Shown: positions 17,378 through 26,950, counted from the stretch's first letter. The stretch is DNA of 64,000 nucleotides from Allobacillus halotolerans (GCF_018967645.1 NZ_JAHLZF010000013.1:23432-87431); one strand, 5' to 3'. A program made the numbers and translations. The notes: generated from the sequence alone by a model not told the origin.

Positions 17378-17394
17378 GAAGGTGTGAGACATAA

Positions 17395-17763
17395 ATGAAT
17401 CGTCAAGATACTTGTGAAATATTTTGTTATAACGAGGAAAAAGTCAATCAAGTTCAACAGGATCTAAATGCGGTGAACATTTCTGGTGCAGCAAAAATGT
17501 TAAAGGCGATTGCTGATGAAAATCGAGCAAAAATTGTCTATGCGCTTTGCCAAGAGGAGGAGCTTTGTGTCTGTGACCTAGCTAATATTATCGGTGCAAC
17601 GGTCGCGACGACATCTCATCACTTGCGAACGCTTCATAAACAAGGCGTCGTACGTTTTCGGAAAGAAGGCAAGCTGGCATTTTATACGTTAGACGCTCAA
17701 CATATTAAGCAAATTATGATGTTTGCCCTAGAGCACCAGGAAGAAGTGGTGGCCAATGGCTGA
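17395..17763 (+). CDS. cadC: ArsR/SmtB metalloregulator CadC
   Basis: A 122-aa winged-helix repressor. The N-terminal [13 protein letters not shown] segment and the [12 protein letters not shown] helix supply the cysteines of the CadC-type Cd/Pb/Zn site. [15 protein letters not shown] is the recognition helix. It overlaps cadA by eight bases, so the two are translationally coupled. It should leave the dyad at 17358-17377 when cadmium, lead or zinc binds. Confidence 0.93.
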   Translation: MNRQDTCEIFCYNEEKVNQVQQDLNAVNISGAAKMLKAIADENRAKIVYALCQEEELCVCDLANIIGATVATTSHHLRTLHKQGVVRFRKEGKLAFYTLDAQHIKQIMMFALEHQEEVVANG

Positions 17764-19897
17764 ACAATTGCGTGAAGAAAAAAATACCTACCGTGTACAG
17801 GGTTTTTCTTGTGCAAACTGTGCGGGCAAGTTTGAAAATAACGTCAAAAAACTGCCGAATGTAGAAAACGCAAAAGTGAATTTTGGTGCCTCAAAGATTT
17901 CTGTATATGGAGAAGCAACGGTTGAAGAACTAGAGAAAGCCGGGTCATTTGAGAATTTGAAGGTCTTCCCCGAACATACAACGAACGAACCTGATGAAAA
18001 GAAAGAAGAAAAAGAGCCTTTTTACCTAAAATACAGTACATTGTTTTATTCGTCTTTGTTCATGGCATTTGGCTTTCTATCCATGTTCATCAATGGCAAT
18101 GATAACATCGTAACGGCACTTCTTTTCATTGCTTCGATGTTGGTCGGAGGATTATCTTTACTGAAGACCGGTCTCCACAATCTTGTGCGATTTGAATTCG
18201 ACATGAGAACTCTAATGACCATTGCTGTCATCGGTGGGGTCATCATTGGTGAATGGGCAGAAGTAGCTGTCGTTGTTATTTTATTTGCGTTAAGTGAAGA
18301 ACTGGAACGTTTTTCGATGGACCGTGCAAGGAAATCCATTCAATCGTTGATGGATATTGCGCCGAATCAAGCCATCGTCAAACGGTTCGGTCAAGAAACG
18401 ACCGTTCATGTCAATGATATTGTGATCGGTGACATGATGATTGTGAAACCAGGGCAAAAAATTGCGATGGATGGTGTCATTGTAGGTGGTTCCTCATCGA
18501 TTAATCAGGCGGCCATCACGGGTGAGTCCGTCCCTGTTGAAAAATCTCTGGACGATGAAGTCTTTGCCGGAACGTTGAATGAAGAAGGTCATTTGGAGGT
18601 CAAAGTCACGAAACTCGTTAATGATACGACATTGGCGAAAATCATTCATCTTGTTGAGGAAGCGCAAGCCGAACGTGCACCAGCACAAGCATTTGTTGAC
18701 CGCTTTGCGAAATATTATACACCAGCAATCATGGTCATCGCTGCCATGGTTGCGGTCTTGCCACCATTATTTTTCGAAGCAAGCTGGGAAACCTGGGTCT
18801 ATCAAGGGTTGGCCGTCCTCGTCGTCGGTTGTCCTTGTGCGCTCGTCATTTCCACACCGATTTCCATCGTTTCCGCGATCGGAAATGCCGCGAAAAAAGG
18901 CGTACTCGTAAAAGGTGGAATTTATTTAGAAGAAATCGGTGGATTGAAGGCGATAGCTTTTGATAAAACCGGTACGTTAACAAAAGGCGTTCCCGTCGTT
19001 ACGGACGTTGAAATGATCGACCAAGATGCGGAGCAAAAGGAATTACTCGGAAAGATCTCCGCATTGGAAAAACGTTCTCAACATCCACTCGCTTCAGCTA
19101 TTTTGAAAAAAGCAGACGAGGAAGCCGTTGATTATGAGAAGATTTCTGTTGATCACTTCACTTCGTTAACCGGCAAAGGAATCCAAGGTGACATTGATGG
19201 AGTTACTTATTATGTCGGTAGTCCGAGTTTATTTAATGAGGTAAGCACTTTAGATGCGGGCGTTAATGATAAAATCAAAACCCTTCAAAACGAAGGGAAA
19301 ACCGTAGTAGTTGCCGGCACAAAAGAGAAAGTCCAAGTAATTCTCGCTGTAGCCGATGAAGTCAGAGAAGCGAGCCAAAACGTGATTCAAAAACTCCACC
19401 GTGAAGGTATCGAAAAAACAATCATGCTGACAGGCGATAACGCCAATACAGGGAATGCGATTGGTAAGCAAGTTGGCGTCACAGATGTGCGTTCTGAACT
19501 ATTACCACAGGATAAACTAAAAGTCATTCGAAGTTTGCGAGAACGCCATCAAAAAGTGGCCATGGTTGGTGACGGTGTCAATGACGCCCCAGCCTTAGCT
19601 GCTTCAACCGTCGGAATCGCCATGGGAGGAGCAGGCACGGACACCGCACTAGAAACCGCTGATGTGGCGTTAATGGGAGACGATTTGGAAAAACTCCCAT
19701 TTCTCGTTAGACTTAGCCGTAAAACGTTAAATACGATTAAAGGCAATATTACCTTTGCAATTGCGATCAAAGTCGCCGCATTACTCCTTGTAATTCCAGG
19801 ATGGTTGACCTTGTGGATTGCCATTCTATCAGACATGGGCGCAACGATATTGGTCGCATTGAACAGTATGCGGTTGATGCGGGTGAAAGAAGAATAG
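17756..19897 (+). CDS. cadA: Cadmium/zinc-exporting P1B-type ATPase CadA
   Basis: A 713-aa exporter of Zn, Cd and Pb. One N-terminal HMA domain carries GFSCANCAG (Cys19, Cys22). The transmembrane metal motif is CPCALV near residue 358, the zinc/cadmium form. The phosphorylation motif DKTGTLTKG is near 402 and [12 protein letters not shown] is close to 605. The length agrees with staphylococcal CadA. A terminator follows directly, so the operon contains only cadC and cadA. Confidence 0.95.
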   Translation: MAEQLREEKNTYRVQGFSCANCAGKFENNVKKLPNVENAKVNFGASKISVYGEATVEELEKAGSFENLKVFPEHTTNEPDEKKEEKEPFYLKYSTLFYSSLFMAFGFLSMFINGNDNIVTALLFIASMLVGGLSLLKTGLHNLVRFEFDMRTLMTIAVIGGVIIGEWAEVAVVVILFALSEELERFSMDRARKSIQSLMDIAPNQAIVKRFGQETTVHVNDIVIGDMMIVKPGQKIAMDGVIVGGSSSINQAAITGESVPVEKSLDDEVFAGTLNEEGHLEVKVTKLVNDTTLAKIIHLVEEAQAERAPAQAFVDRFAKYYTPAIMVIAAMVAVLPPLFFEASWETWVYQGLAVLVVGCPCALVISTPISIVSAIGNAAKKGVLVKGGIYLEEIGGLKAIAFDKTGTLTKGVPVVTDVEMIDQDAEQKELLGKISALEKRSQHPLASAILKKADEEAVDYEKISVDHFTSLTGKGIQGDIDGVTYYVGSPSLFNEVSTLDAGVNDKIKTLQNEGKTVVVAGTKEKVQVILAVADEVREASQNVIQKLHREGIEKTIMLTGDNANTGNAIGKQVGVTDVRSELLPQDKLKVIRSLRERHQKVAMVGDGVNDAPALAASTVGIAMGGAGTDTALETADVALMGDDLEKLPFLVRLSRKTLNTIKGNITFAIAIKVAALLLVIPGWLTLWIAILSDMGATILVALNSMRLMRVKEE

Positions 19898-19909
19898 ATT
19901 CAATTAATC

Positions 19910-19952
19910 AGCACAGTATGAGTAGGTGATTACCGTACTGTGCTATTTTTTC
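19910..19952 (+). terminator. Terminator of the cad operon
   Basis: AGCACAGTA pairs with TACTGTGCT (19910-19918 with 19936-19944), followed by ATTTTTTC. Confidence 0.85.
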
Positions 19953-20033
19953 ATGAAGAAATACCCCCACCACGTTTATTGAATGGGATATGAGGTAAAC
20001 AAAATCATAGACAATTTTAGGAGGAGGGGTATC

Positions 20034-20531
20034 TTGAATCCTTATGTAAAGTTCGGTTTGATGATTTTGACTTCGACCTTTGTGATGTATTGGCTGATGT
20101 ATTTAAATGTGTTTCAAATTAACCATATATTTTTCAGTGAAATGCGTGTGTATATGGCGTTAATTATGGGATCTTGTATGTCCGTCATCATGATGTTATT
20201 TATGTGGAAAATGTACCAGAAGAAAGTACTTAATTGGATCATCATCGGTGCAAGTGTTCTTGTCTTTGGCGTCTCCCTGTGGCTTGTCCGTAGTCAGATG
20301 ATTGTAGACGACACGGATTATATGCAAGCAATGATTCCTCACCATTCCATAGCCATTTTGACAAGTGAGCGCGCAGAAATTGAAGATCCTCGCGTGAAAA
20401 AGCTCGCTGCTGAAATTTCTCAAACCCAAAAAGAAGAGATTGCGCAGATGGAAACATTGATAGCTGATATTGAGAAAAATGGCCCGGAAGATGAAGAAGA
20501 CGAGGAAGAGGAAAAAGATGCCCCTCAATAA
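20034..20531 (+). CDS. DUF305 membrane protein
   Basis: A 165-aa protein. I start at TTG 20034, directly after AGGAGGAGGGG. Three hydrophobic segments cover roughly residues 5-90. A DUF305 helical domain follows, with MIPHHSIAILTSERAEI, the His-rich motif of the family, and a strongly acidic C-terminal tail. DUF305 proteins are ferritin-like in fold and often sit next to copper or other metal-resistance genes, as here after cadCA. The function is not established. Confidence 0.85.
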   Translation: MNPYVKFGLMILTSTFVMYWLMYLNVFQINHIFFSEMRVYMALIMGSCMSVIMMLFMWKMYQKKVLNWIIIGASVLVFGVSLWLVRSQMIVDDTDYMQAMIPHHSIAILTSERAEIEDPRVKKLAAEISQTQKEEIAQMETLIADIEKNGPEDEEDEEEEKDAPQ

Positions 20532-20545
20532 GAGGGGGGTTCTAC
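20523..20545 (+). terminator. Hairpin after the DUF305 gene
   Basis: CCCCTC pairs with GAGGGG (20522-20527 with 20533-20538), followed by GGTTCT. The U run is poor, so termination efficiency is uncertain. Confidence 0.45.
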
Positions 20546-20846
20546 CCCTTGTTTAGAACTTTTTATAGACCATAAGTGCAAGTTTCCCTGTAGTAACTAT
20601 GCGTAGATACCGAATTATCCCAATAGTTATACCATATGCTCTTAAATAACTCTAACCTTTAAAATCCCATAGAGGATGAAGAACAATTACCATTAAAGCT
20701 AACTGAATTAAATTTTATGGCCGGTAAATGGGCTTCACCCATATAATTTATAACTCTGTTAACAGGGAAAAAATTACAAAATATTACCATATATTGTTTG
20801 TACCCTTACGATTCTTCTCACTTCCATTAACTTTGAAGATAATTTT
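20546..20846. other. AT-rich intergenic region without a recognised feature
   Basis: About 300 bases with no ORF that has a ribosome site and no clear dyad. I see nothing I can name. Confidence 0.4.
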
Positions 20847-20954
20847 TTAGAATGAAACAGTTGTAGTGTTATATAACCAGAAAATAATTACATAAAATAA
20901 AAGAATTACGGCAAGGGTTATACCAATTATTTTTAAAAATTTAGACTTTTTCAA
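20847..20954 (-). CDS. Single-helix membrane peptide of 35 aa
   Basis: Starting at TTG 20954 after GGGAGGTG, the frame reads LKKSKFLKIIGITLAVILLF and continues hydrophobic to a short polar tail. It would insert as one membrane helix. It diverges from the secreted protein at 21026 across 71 bases. Possible roles include an immunity or accessory peptide for that protein, but nothing in the sequence proves it. Confidence 0.45.
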   Translation of the reverse strand: MKKSKFLKIIGITLAVILLFYVIIFWLYNTTTVSF

Positions 20955-21025
20955 AAAAACACCTCCCTTTTTATCCAATATATGATAGAATGGCAATAAT
21001 AACAAATAAAAAAGGAGTGTTTTCC

Positions 21026-21763
21026 TTGAAAGGTTTTAAATTGCTATTCATGATGATTGTTTCCTTACTAGTAATTGGATTATTTACTATCACTGTTTCA
21101 GCTGATGATTCAAAAATTATGACACCTGCAGAGTATGAGAGTTATCTATTAAACAAGTCTGATGAAGGTGCTCTAGAAATTCTTGAGGGTTTTAAAAATT
21201 TGACGGACAAGGAACAAGAAGCTTTCTTGGAATTTATGTGGTCTGATGAATATTTTGAAACACTTAGTTACGGAACACAAAATGGAGAAGAATTTTCTGT
21301 TCAAATGAATGAAGTTGATATTCCAGTGAAGGTTAGTCACTCTATGGACCATTCTTCAAGTCATCAGCCGGCTTCAAATTTTGACTCAGGTATTCAATCA
21401 ACAACTTATAGATCATGGACTACGGGTACAATTGATTTGACAATGTTTGGTTTTAACACTACTACTATGTCTACAAAGTTAACTTGGCAACATAACAATA
21501 GTCAAGCATTACAAGTCTACTCTGTTGAACAAACAGATAGTAACTATAACCCTACCTTTTTTCTTACTAAAGATGGAACTAATGACTATATATCCAACGG
21601 TTATGCATATGGAACAGGAACTTGGTCTATGACTTTATCAGCAGCACCTTGGGTGCAAGATACCACTCATGTTGATGTACGGGCTAGAACTCTAGATGAC
21701 AAAAGAAAAAGAATTAGATCTACTCATAGTAATATAGGTCATACTGGTTGGTTAGTATATTAA
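21026..21763 (+). CDS. Secreted protein of unknown function
   Basis: A 245-aa protein starting at TTG after AAAGGAGTG. A signal peptide ends at about TVSADD. The mature part has an acidic helical region (residues about 25-85) followed by a Thr/Ser/Trp-rich beta domain with the segments STKLTWQHNNSQALQVYS, GTWSMTLSAAPWVQDTTHV and a C-terminal NIGHTGWLVY. It contains no cysteine, no LPxTG and no catalytic motif I recognise. The beta domain might be an immunoglobulin-like or bacteriocin-like fold. It has its own terminator. Confidence 0.7.
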   Translation: MKGFKLLFMMIVSLLVIGLFTITVSADDSKIMTPAEYESYLLNKSDEGALEILEGFKNLTDKEQEAFLEFMWSDEYFETLSYGTQNGEEFSVQMNEVDIPVKVSHSMDHSSSHQPASNFDSGIQSTTYRSWTTGTIDLTMFGFNTTTMSTKLTWQHNNSQALQVYSVEQTDSNYNPTFFLTKDGTNDYISNGYAYGTGTWSMTLSAAPWVQDTTHVDVRARTLDDKRKRIRSTHSNIGHTGWLVY

Positions 21764-21775
21764 TATTAATTGCTG

Positions 21776-21818
21776 TACCCCCTTCTCTTTAAACTTTAAA
21801 GGGAAGGGGGTAAAATAT
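21776..21818 (+). terminator. Terminator of the secreted-protein gene
   Basis: TACCCCCTTCTCTTT pairs with AAAGGGAAGGGGGTA (21776-21790 with 21798-21812). The following sequence is A-rich, so it may be a strong structure with weak release. Confidence 0.6.
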
Positions 21819-21974
21819 ATAATAAAATTTAATGATAATTGCATACTAAATGAGTCAATTTTATAATCGCTCTTAAAAAATAAAGAATTGCAGTAATACA
21901 AAATTGATTTTTTTAAAATATTTTAGTTGTGTTACCTATGTTCCTCTCGACACATGCTTACCGGAAACAGTGCC

Positions 21975-22121
21975 TTAGCTAAAAAATTCCATGAAAGATG
22001 TGATCACTAGTAATACGCAAGAAGCATAATAAATCTGCCTGGTGAATCTTTTTCCTTCTGCCATCTTTATTCCTCTGGAAAAAAACAACATACAGCCTAG
22101 AATAATAGTCACGAATAACAT
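21975..22121 (-). CDS. Possible small membrane protein of 48 aa
   Basis: The frame reads MLFVTIILGCMLFFSRGIKM, a basic loop, then YYASCVLLVITSFMEFF and a stop, so two membrane helices. A GAGGAG sequence lies 18-23 bases upstream, which is too far, and no ATG, GTG or TTG start closer to it exists in frame. It may be a degraded gene of the DUF4181 kind. Low confidence. Confidence 0.25.
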   Translation of the reverse strand: MLFVTIILGCMLFFSRGIKMAEGKRFTRQIYYASCVLLVITSFMEFFS

Positions 22122-22262
22122 CGGATTTGTTAACTCGAAAAAAACTCCTCATTAAATGCGGCTTTTTAATTATATTTTCTTATCAATCTTGAGATGTAAG
22201 AACCTTTTGTAACCAGTATATTTAAAAGAAGGTTATCTCTCAAATAAATGAAAGTTTTGTGT

Positions 22263-22291
22263 TTGCTTTTTTACCCTACAGGGTATATATT
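22263..22291 (+). promoter_or_regulatory. Promoter with CsoR/CstR-like palindrome
   Basis: TTGCTT (22263-22268) and TATATT (22286-22291) are spaced by 17 bases. The spacer holds the perfect palindrome TACCCT-AC-AGGGTA (22272-22285). This is the form bound by CsoR/CstR-family repressors. CstR responds to persulfides and controls rhodanese genes in Staphylococcus. Confidence 0.7.
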
Positions 22292-22332
22292 GAAAACGAA
22301 ATAATAAAAGAATTGAATTAGGGAGAACCGAT

Positions 22333-22692
22333 ATGGGTGTAGTTGAATGGATCATTATTGCAATTATTATTGCATTATTAGTGAATCGATTCATGCCGGT
22401 GAAAGGCATTACTAATATCAATGTAGAAGAAGCGAAGAACAAAATGAAGGATAAAAATGTGCAATTCATTGATGTAAGAACACCGGGTGAATACAAAGCA
22501 AACCACCAAAAACGTTTTAAAAACTATCCGCTTTTCAATTTAACCAAAGATCTATCTTCATTGGATCGAGAAAAAGAAGTAGTTGTCATCTGTCAAAGTG
22601 GTATGCGAAGCACAAAAGCGGCAAAACTATTGAAAAAGAATGGTTTTTCTCAAGTGTACAATGTCCAAGGTGGCATGAGTAGCTGGAGATAA
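22333..22692 (+). CDS. Membrane-anchored rhodanese-domain protein
   Basis: A 119-aa protein with one N-terminal membrane helix (VVEWIIIAIIIALLV) and a single rhodanese domain. The persulfide-carrying cysteine lies in VVICQSGMRSTKAAKLL, with FIDVRTPGEYKANH at the start of the domain. Such proteins move sulfane sulfur. The palindromic CstR-type operator upstream and the DUF302 and glutaredoxin genes downstream suggest a sulfide or persulfide stress operon. Confidence 0.88.
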   Translation: MGVVEWIIIAIIIALLVNRFMPVKGITNINVEEAKNKMKDKNVQFIDVRTPGEYKANHQKRFKNYPLFNLTKDLSSLDREKEVVVICQSGMRSTKAAKLLKKNGFSQVYNVQGGMSSWR

Positions 22693-22722
22693 TATTACCA
22701 AAATCAAAAGGAGTGGGTTCAG

Positions 22723-23112
22723 ATGTTTGATTACACTGTAGAAACATCAAAATCTGTCGAAGAAGCCGTCAAATCATTGGAAGAAAATTTGAAGGAAAAA
22801 CAATTTGGTGTTCTGTGGCAATTCGACGTAAAAGAAACGTTGGAGAGTAAGGGCCTGGACTATGAGAAACCTTTTATGATCTTGGAAGTTTGCAATCCGA
22901 AAGAAGCACAAAAAGTGTTGACCGCCAATCAGAAGGTTGGTTACATGTTGCCGTGTAAAATGGTTGTTTACGAGGATGACCAAGACGGTAAAACGAAAAT
23001 CGGTATGCCGAAACCAACAGAGTTAATCAATATGGTTGGCGATGATTCCATTAATGATATCGCGAAAGATATTGAGAACCGATTAATTGAAGCCATTGAG
23101 CAAAGTAAGTAA
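22723..23112 (+). CDS. DUF302 domain protein
   Basis: A 129-aa cytoplasmic protein with the DUF302 core: TVETSKSVEEAVKSLEENLK, then FGVLWQFDVKETL, EVCNPKEAQKVL and the LPCKMVVYED strand. It matches the family's usual length. DUF302 genes often sit in sulfur or redox operons but the biochemical role is unknown. It is placed between the rhodanese and a glutaredoxin, 30 bases after the former, with AAAGGAGTGG as ribosome site. Confidence 0.88.
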   Translation: MFDYTVETSKSVEEAVKSLEENLKEKQFGVLWQFDVKETLESKGLDYEKPFMILEVCNPKEAQKVLTANQKVGYMLPCKMVVYEDDQDGKTKIGMPKPTELINMVGDDSINDIAKDIENRLIEAIEQSK

Positions 23113-23128
23113 TGAAGAGGAACACGAG

Positions 23129-23392
23129 ATGAATAAACAAGTTACGCTTTATACGACAACCACATGTCCAGTCTGTGCGATGACGAGAGACCTATTGACT
23201 GGATTGTCGATTGAATTTGAAGAGATTTATGTAGACCTACGACCGATTGCTCGCATGAAATTAATGAAGCAAACTCGACGATTGACAGTCCCTCAGCTAA
23301 ATGTCGATGGCGAGTGGGTCTCTGGATTTGATCCAATACGGACGTTAGAGTTGTTGAATGCGCCATCAAAAACTGACATGTTATCTGAATAA
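23129..23392 (+). CDS. Glutaredoxin-like protein
   Basis: An 87-aa thioredoxin-fold protein. The start at ATG 23129 follows AAGAGGAAC. The active site is TTCPVCAMT (CPVC, residues about 12-15), the cis-Pro lies in TVPQLNVDG, and a C-terminal helix follows. It should reduce disulfides or mixed persulfides. It is the last gene of the rhodanese operon and is followed by a strong terminator. Confidence 0.85.
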   Translation: MNKQVTLYTTTTCPVCAMTRDLLTGLSIEFEEIYVDLRPIARMKLMKQTRRLTVPQLNVDGEWVSGFDPIRTLELLNAPSKTDMLSE

Positions 23393-23431
23393 AAAACCGG
23401 TGATTCTTCTACTGTGAATCGCCGGTTTTTG
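23392..23431 (+). terminator. Terminator of the rhodanese operon
   Basis: AAAACCGGTGATTC pairs with GAATCGCCGGTTTT across a nine-base loop, with one G-T pair and a T run. Confidence 0.9.
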
Positions 23432-23530
23432 TTTATCTAGCAATGATCGTATATGATAGGCTTAGGATCAAAAGAATGAGCGGGCGGATGAAAAAGCTCG
23501 ATATTAGCACGACAGACCCAATCGGCTGAT

Positions 23531-23680
23531 TAACTGTTGATAGAAGTGGTCTAACTGCTGAAAGAAGCGGTCTAACTGCTGAAAGAAGCGGTCTAACTGC
23601 TGAAAGAAGTGGTCTAACTGCTGAAAGAAGCAGTCTAACTGCTGAAAGAAGTGGTCTGACTGCTGAAAGAAGATGACGTA
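23531..23680. repeat. 21-bp-period tandem array C, left arm
   Basis: About seven units of 21 bp, nearly identical (GAAAGAAGCGGTCTAACTGC plus one base). The array is interrupted by the IS256-family element and continues at 25015. Confidence 0.88.
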
Positions 23681-25008
23681 CAATAGTTTGTGTAAAACTC
23701 TTGAAGACAAAAAAAGAGGTAGGGTATCCTCAGAGTAAACAACGAAATCAACTCATGAAAGGAGAGGCCCTACCTCATGTCTACAAGTATAGGACAAAAC
23801 AACCTCGAAAATCAATTGGACGAATTAGTCCGCTCTTTCGTCCAGGAGAAGCTGGAAACAATCATGAAGGAAGAAATGAATCAATTCTTCGAAGAGAATC
23901 CAGAGCTAAAAAACTATAAGAACGGCAGTTACGGTCGTCAATTGGACACGAAATACGGGCGCATCGAAGATCTACAGGTGCCACGCGATCGAGAAAATGC
24001 ATTTCAGACTGAAGTATTCCAACCCTATCAGCGTTATGAACGGTGGCTGGGAGAAACAATCATCACGATGTATCAGAAAGGCATGAGTACGCGTGAAATC
24101 GGAAATTTCCTCGAGCGTATTCTCGGTCACGCTTACGCCCCAGGCACCATCAGTAACATCACCGATGTGTTGATGGAAGATATCCGTGCCTGGCAGGAGC
24201 GTCCTCTTCAGAAAAGATATGCCGTTCTTTATCTCGATGGCACCTATCTGAAGTTGCGCCGGGATGATGTAGCGAACGAAGTCGTATACGTCGTCATTGG
24301 TGTCACGGAAGACGGCTATCGTGAGATTCTCGGCTTCTATGTCGGTGGCCAGGAAAGTTCCCTCGGCTGGGAGGAAGTTCTCTCCGATATCTACCGTCGT
24401 GGCTGTGAAGAAGTGCTTCTCGGTATTTTCGACGGTCTTCCAGGCCTGGAAGAAGCGATGAAAGCTATCTATCCGAAAGCTGATGTGCAACGTTGTGTCG
24501 TTCACAAAGTACGGAACACGCTGAACAAAGTTCGACAGAAGGATCGTTCAGCGATCAGTGAAGACATGAAAGCTATCTATCAATCTAAAAGTAATGAAGA
24601 AGCTGAAAAACAGCTTGGTGCCTTCTGTGAAAACTGGCAGAAGAAATATCCGAAGATCACCAAGTCCTGGAGGGAGGACTTCAACGTCCTGACGACGTTC
24701 CTGAACTACCCTTCCTCTATCCGTCCACTGATTTACACGACAAACATCATCGAGCGCACCATGAAGGAATTCAAGAAACGTCTAAAAACGATGAACAGCC
24801 TTCCTTCCGAAGAAGCAGTGGAAAAGGTGATTTATATGGTTTCAGATGAATGCAACACCAAATGGTCTACACGCAAACTCAGTGGGTTCAAAATCGCAGG
24901 TCCTGAACTGCGCGACATGTTTGAGGACCGTTATGGATCTCAGACCGAAAGTGAGGAGGGAAAATAACCCTCCAAAGGATCACCCTACTTTTTTACACAA
25001 ACTTATTG
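23681..25008 (+). mobile_element. IS256-family insertion sequence
   Basis: A 1.33-kb element with one transposase gene. The ends are inverted repeats: CAATAGTTTGTGTAAAA at the left and, on the other strand, CAATAAGTTTGTGTAAAA at the right, differing by one indel. The flanks GACGTAC and GACGGTAC look like an imperfect 8-bp target duplication. It sits inside repeat array C. Confidence 0.88.
23777..24967 (+). CDS. IS256-family transposase
   Basis: A 396-aa DDE transposase of the MULE-like IS256 group. Catalytic residues fit at Asp about 154 (LYLDGTYLK), Asp about 219 (GIFDGLPG) and Glu about 326 (TNIIERTMKEFKKR). The conserved C/H signature VQRCVVHKVRN lies between the second and third. The gene is full length and uninterrupted, so the element may be active. 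GAAAGGAGAGG gives a normal ribosome site. Confidence 0.96.
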   Translation: MSTSIGQNNLENQLDELVRSFVQEKLETIMKEEMNQFFEENPELKNYKNGSYGRQLDTKYGRIEDLQVPRDRENAFQTEVFQPYQRYERWLGETIITMYQKGMSTREIGNFLERILGHAYAPGTISNITDVLMEDIRAWQERPLQKRYAVLYLDGTYLKLRRDDVANEVVYVVIGVTEDGYREILGFYVGGQESSLGWEEVLSDIYRRGCEEVLLGIFDGLPGLEEAMKAIYPKADVQRCVVHKVRNTLNKVRQKDRSAISEDMKAIYQSKSNEEAEKQLGAFCENWQKKYPKITKSWREDFNVLTTFLNYPSSIRPLIYTTNIIERTMKEFKKRLKTMNSLPSEEAVEKVIYMVSDECNTKWSTRKLSGFKIAGPELRDMFEDRYGSQTESEEGK

Positions 25009-25014
25009 ACGGTA

Positions 25015-25250
25015 CCTGAAAGAAGCGATCTAACTGCTGAAAGAAGCGATCTAACTGCTGAAAGAAGCGGTCTAACTGCTGAAAGAAGCGGTCTAACTGC
25101 GGATAGAAGCGATCTAACTGCGGATAGAAGCGATCTAATTGCGGATAGAAGGGGTCTAACTGTTGATAGAAGCTCTCTAACTGTTGATAGAAGTGGTCTA
25201 ACTGCTGTTAGAAGCCGCCTAACTGTCGATAGACCCGTCTATAGTGAAAA
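25015..25250. repeat. 21-bp-period tandem array C, right arm
   Basis: About eleven units of 21 bp continue the left arm in the same orientation. They drift from GAAAGAAGCGATCTAACTGC toward GATAGAAGTGGTCTAACTGC and end in a degenerate unit before the pentapeptide gene. Confidence 0.88.
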
Positions 25251-25296
25251 GGAGTAAGCGAATTATCCAAAAAAATTTCTAAGGATGATGTACATA

Positions 25297-25941
25297 ATGC
25301 GTAATAAAGATCGACGAATTGAACAACCGGACCTTCCGGAGAAACTAGACCAAAGAGAACTAACTACAATCGAAGAGCATTCACTGATCGAAACGGCACA
25401 GATTCGTTCAATTGCAGGACCAGTTACAGCTAATCATGTTCGATTTCGGGAAGTTCATCTAAAAGGTATTCATTTTGATGAGGTGAATCTACCATCCTCA
25501 TCCTGGGTTGATGTGATCTTTGAAAACTGCGACCTATCGAATATAGAAATGAATGAAGCTCGAATGAACCGAGTTGAGTTTAGAAATTGCAAACTGGCCG
25601 GTACAAATTTTGACCGTGCAGAGTTACAGGACGTGCGTTTCGTAAATTGCCAAGCTCCCTATGCCTTATTTAACTTGGCAAAAATGTATGATGTTCGTTT
25701 CAACGATTGTTTATTGAAGAGTGCTAATTTCATTGATGCGAATTTTTCCAACGTTCAGTTCGGAAAGTCAATCATGGACGATGTGCAATTCACCGGGACT
25801 TCGCTCAAAAACGTTGATCTTAGTGAATGCGAGTTGAGACAGATACACGTGGAAAAAGAAGATTTGCAAGGGGCGATCGTTTCAGCTGATCAAGCCGTGT
25901 CATTGATTGAATTGTTTGGTGTGCATGTGAAGGATGATTAA
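25297..25941 (+). CDS. Pentapeptide-repeat protein
   Basis: A 214-aa protein. The start ATG 25297 follows AAGGATG at a good distance. From about residue 60 it shows repeating A(D/N)LXX-like units with central Leu/Phe (VIFENCDLSNIEMNEARMNR, VEFRNCKLAGTNFDRAELQD), which build a right-handed square beta-helix. Length is near that of Qnr-type proteins, which protect DNA gyrase, and of YjbI-like proteins. The repeats here are irregular and I cannot assign a target. Confidence 0.85.
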   Translation: MRNKDRRIEQPDLPEKLDQRELTTIEEHSLIETAQIRSIAGPVTANHVRFREVHLKGIHFDEVNLPSSSWVDVIFENCDLSNIEMNEARMNRVEFRNCKLAGTNFDRAELQDVRFVNCQAPYALFNLAKMYDVRFNDCLLKSANFIDANFSNVQFGKSIMDDVQFTGTSLKNVDLSECELRQIHVEKEDLQGAIVSADQAVSLIELFGVHVKDD

Positions 25942-26017
25942 TGAATTCTTTTGATATAAAACACTCACATGCTACGATGAAAATGTGATTGTTTAACCAA
26001 AAGAGGAGAATCATCAA

Positions 26018-26950
26018 ATGAGCAACAACGTTCAACTTGGAAAATCAGATTTATATGTCAATCCGATTGGCCTTGGAACCAATGCGGTTGGTGGACACAA
26101 TCTATATCCGAATTTGAGTGAGGAACAGGGGAAAGATACTGTCCGTCAGGCAATCGAAAGTGGTGTGAACTTTTTGGATACGGCATTTATGTATGGAATG
26201 GGCCGATCTGAAGAATTGGTCGGTGAAGTGGTAAAGGAGCTTGGTCAGCGTCAGGATGTTGTGATCGCGACAAAAGCGGCACATCAGGTAACTGGTGATG
26301 ACATGAAGCTTGATAACTCACCAGAATTTTTGAAAGATGCCGTACATGCTGCTTTAAAGCGAATGAAAACAGATTATATCGACCTGTTTTATATTCATTA
26401 TCCAGATGAAGATACGCCGAAAGCAGAAGCGGTTGGGGCACTTCAAGAATTGAAAGAGCAAGGGAAAATTCGCAGTATCGGTGTTTCTAATTTCTCAGTC
26501 GATCAGTTAAAAGAGGCCAACCAAGATGGTTATGTAGATGTGATTCAGTCGGAATTTAACCTGTTCAAACGACAGGCTGAAAAAGATATGCTCCCATACA
26601 CGGCTGAAAATCAGATTTCATTCGTTCCGTATTTTCCATTGGCGTCCGGATTATTGACAGGAAAATATGGTGAGAAAGATACATTCGATGATTTACGGAA
26701 AAATCATCCGCTTTTCCAGGGTGATGTGTATAAAGAAAATTTGAAAAAAGTTGATCAACTCCGCGGTGTGGCAGAACGAAAGGGTGTTGAATTGACGCAC
26801 TTAGTTCTAGCTTGGTACTTAACGGTTGAGAGCATTGATGCCATCATTCCGGGTGCCAAAAATCCAGAACAGGTCAAAAATAATTTAAAGACCTTGGATG
26901 TTCAATTATCCAACGACGAGGTTGAAGAAGTAAGACGAATTTTTGATTAA
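26018..26950 (+). CDS. Aldo/keto reductase
   Basis: A 310-aa NADPH-dependent TIM-barrel oxidoreductase. The catalytic tetrad can be seen: Asp in FLDTAFMYG, the Tyr three residues later, Lys in VIATKAAH and His in [21 protein letters not shown] and the [21 protein letters not shown]-binding loop are typical. Substrate is unknown. The gene is monocistronic, with AGAGGAG before the ATG. Confidence 0.92.
   Translation: MSNNVQLGKSDLYVNPIGLGTNAVGGHNLYPNLSEEQGKDTVRQAIESGVNFLDTAFMYGMGRSEELVGEVVKELGQRQDVVIATKAAHQVTGDDMKLDNSPEFLKDAVHAALKRMKTDYIDLFYIHYPDEDTPKAEAVGALQELKEQGKIRSIGVSNFSVDQLKEANQDGYVDVIQSEFNLFKRQAEKDMLPYTAENQISFVPYFPLASGLLTGKYGEKDTFDDLRKNHPLFQGDVYKENLKKVDQLRGVAERKGVELTHLVLAWYLTVESIDAIIPGAKNPEQVKNNLKTLDVQLSNDEVEEVRRIFD

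Noticed and set aside
23504..23710. Minus-strand frame with repeated FFQQLD units
   Set aside because: It is array C read on the other strand and runs into the IS end.
25006..25257. Open frame with heptad-like repeats (TAERSDL-type units)
   Set aside because: It results from the 21-bp period, which keeps one frame open. There is no ribosome site and the frame crosses the IS end.
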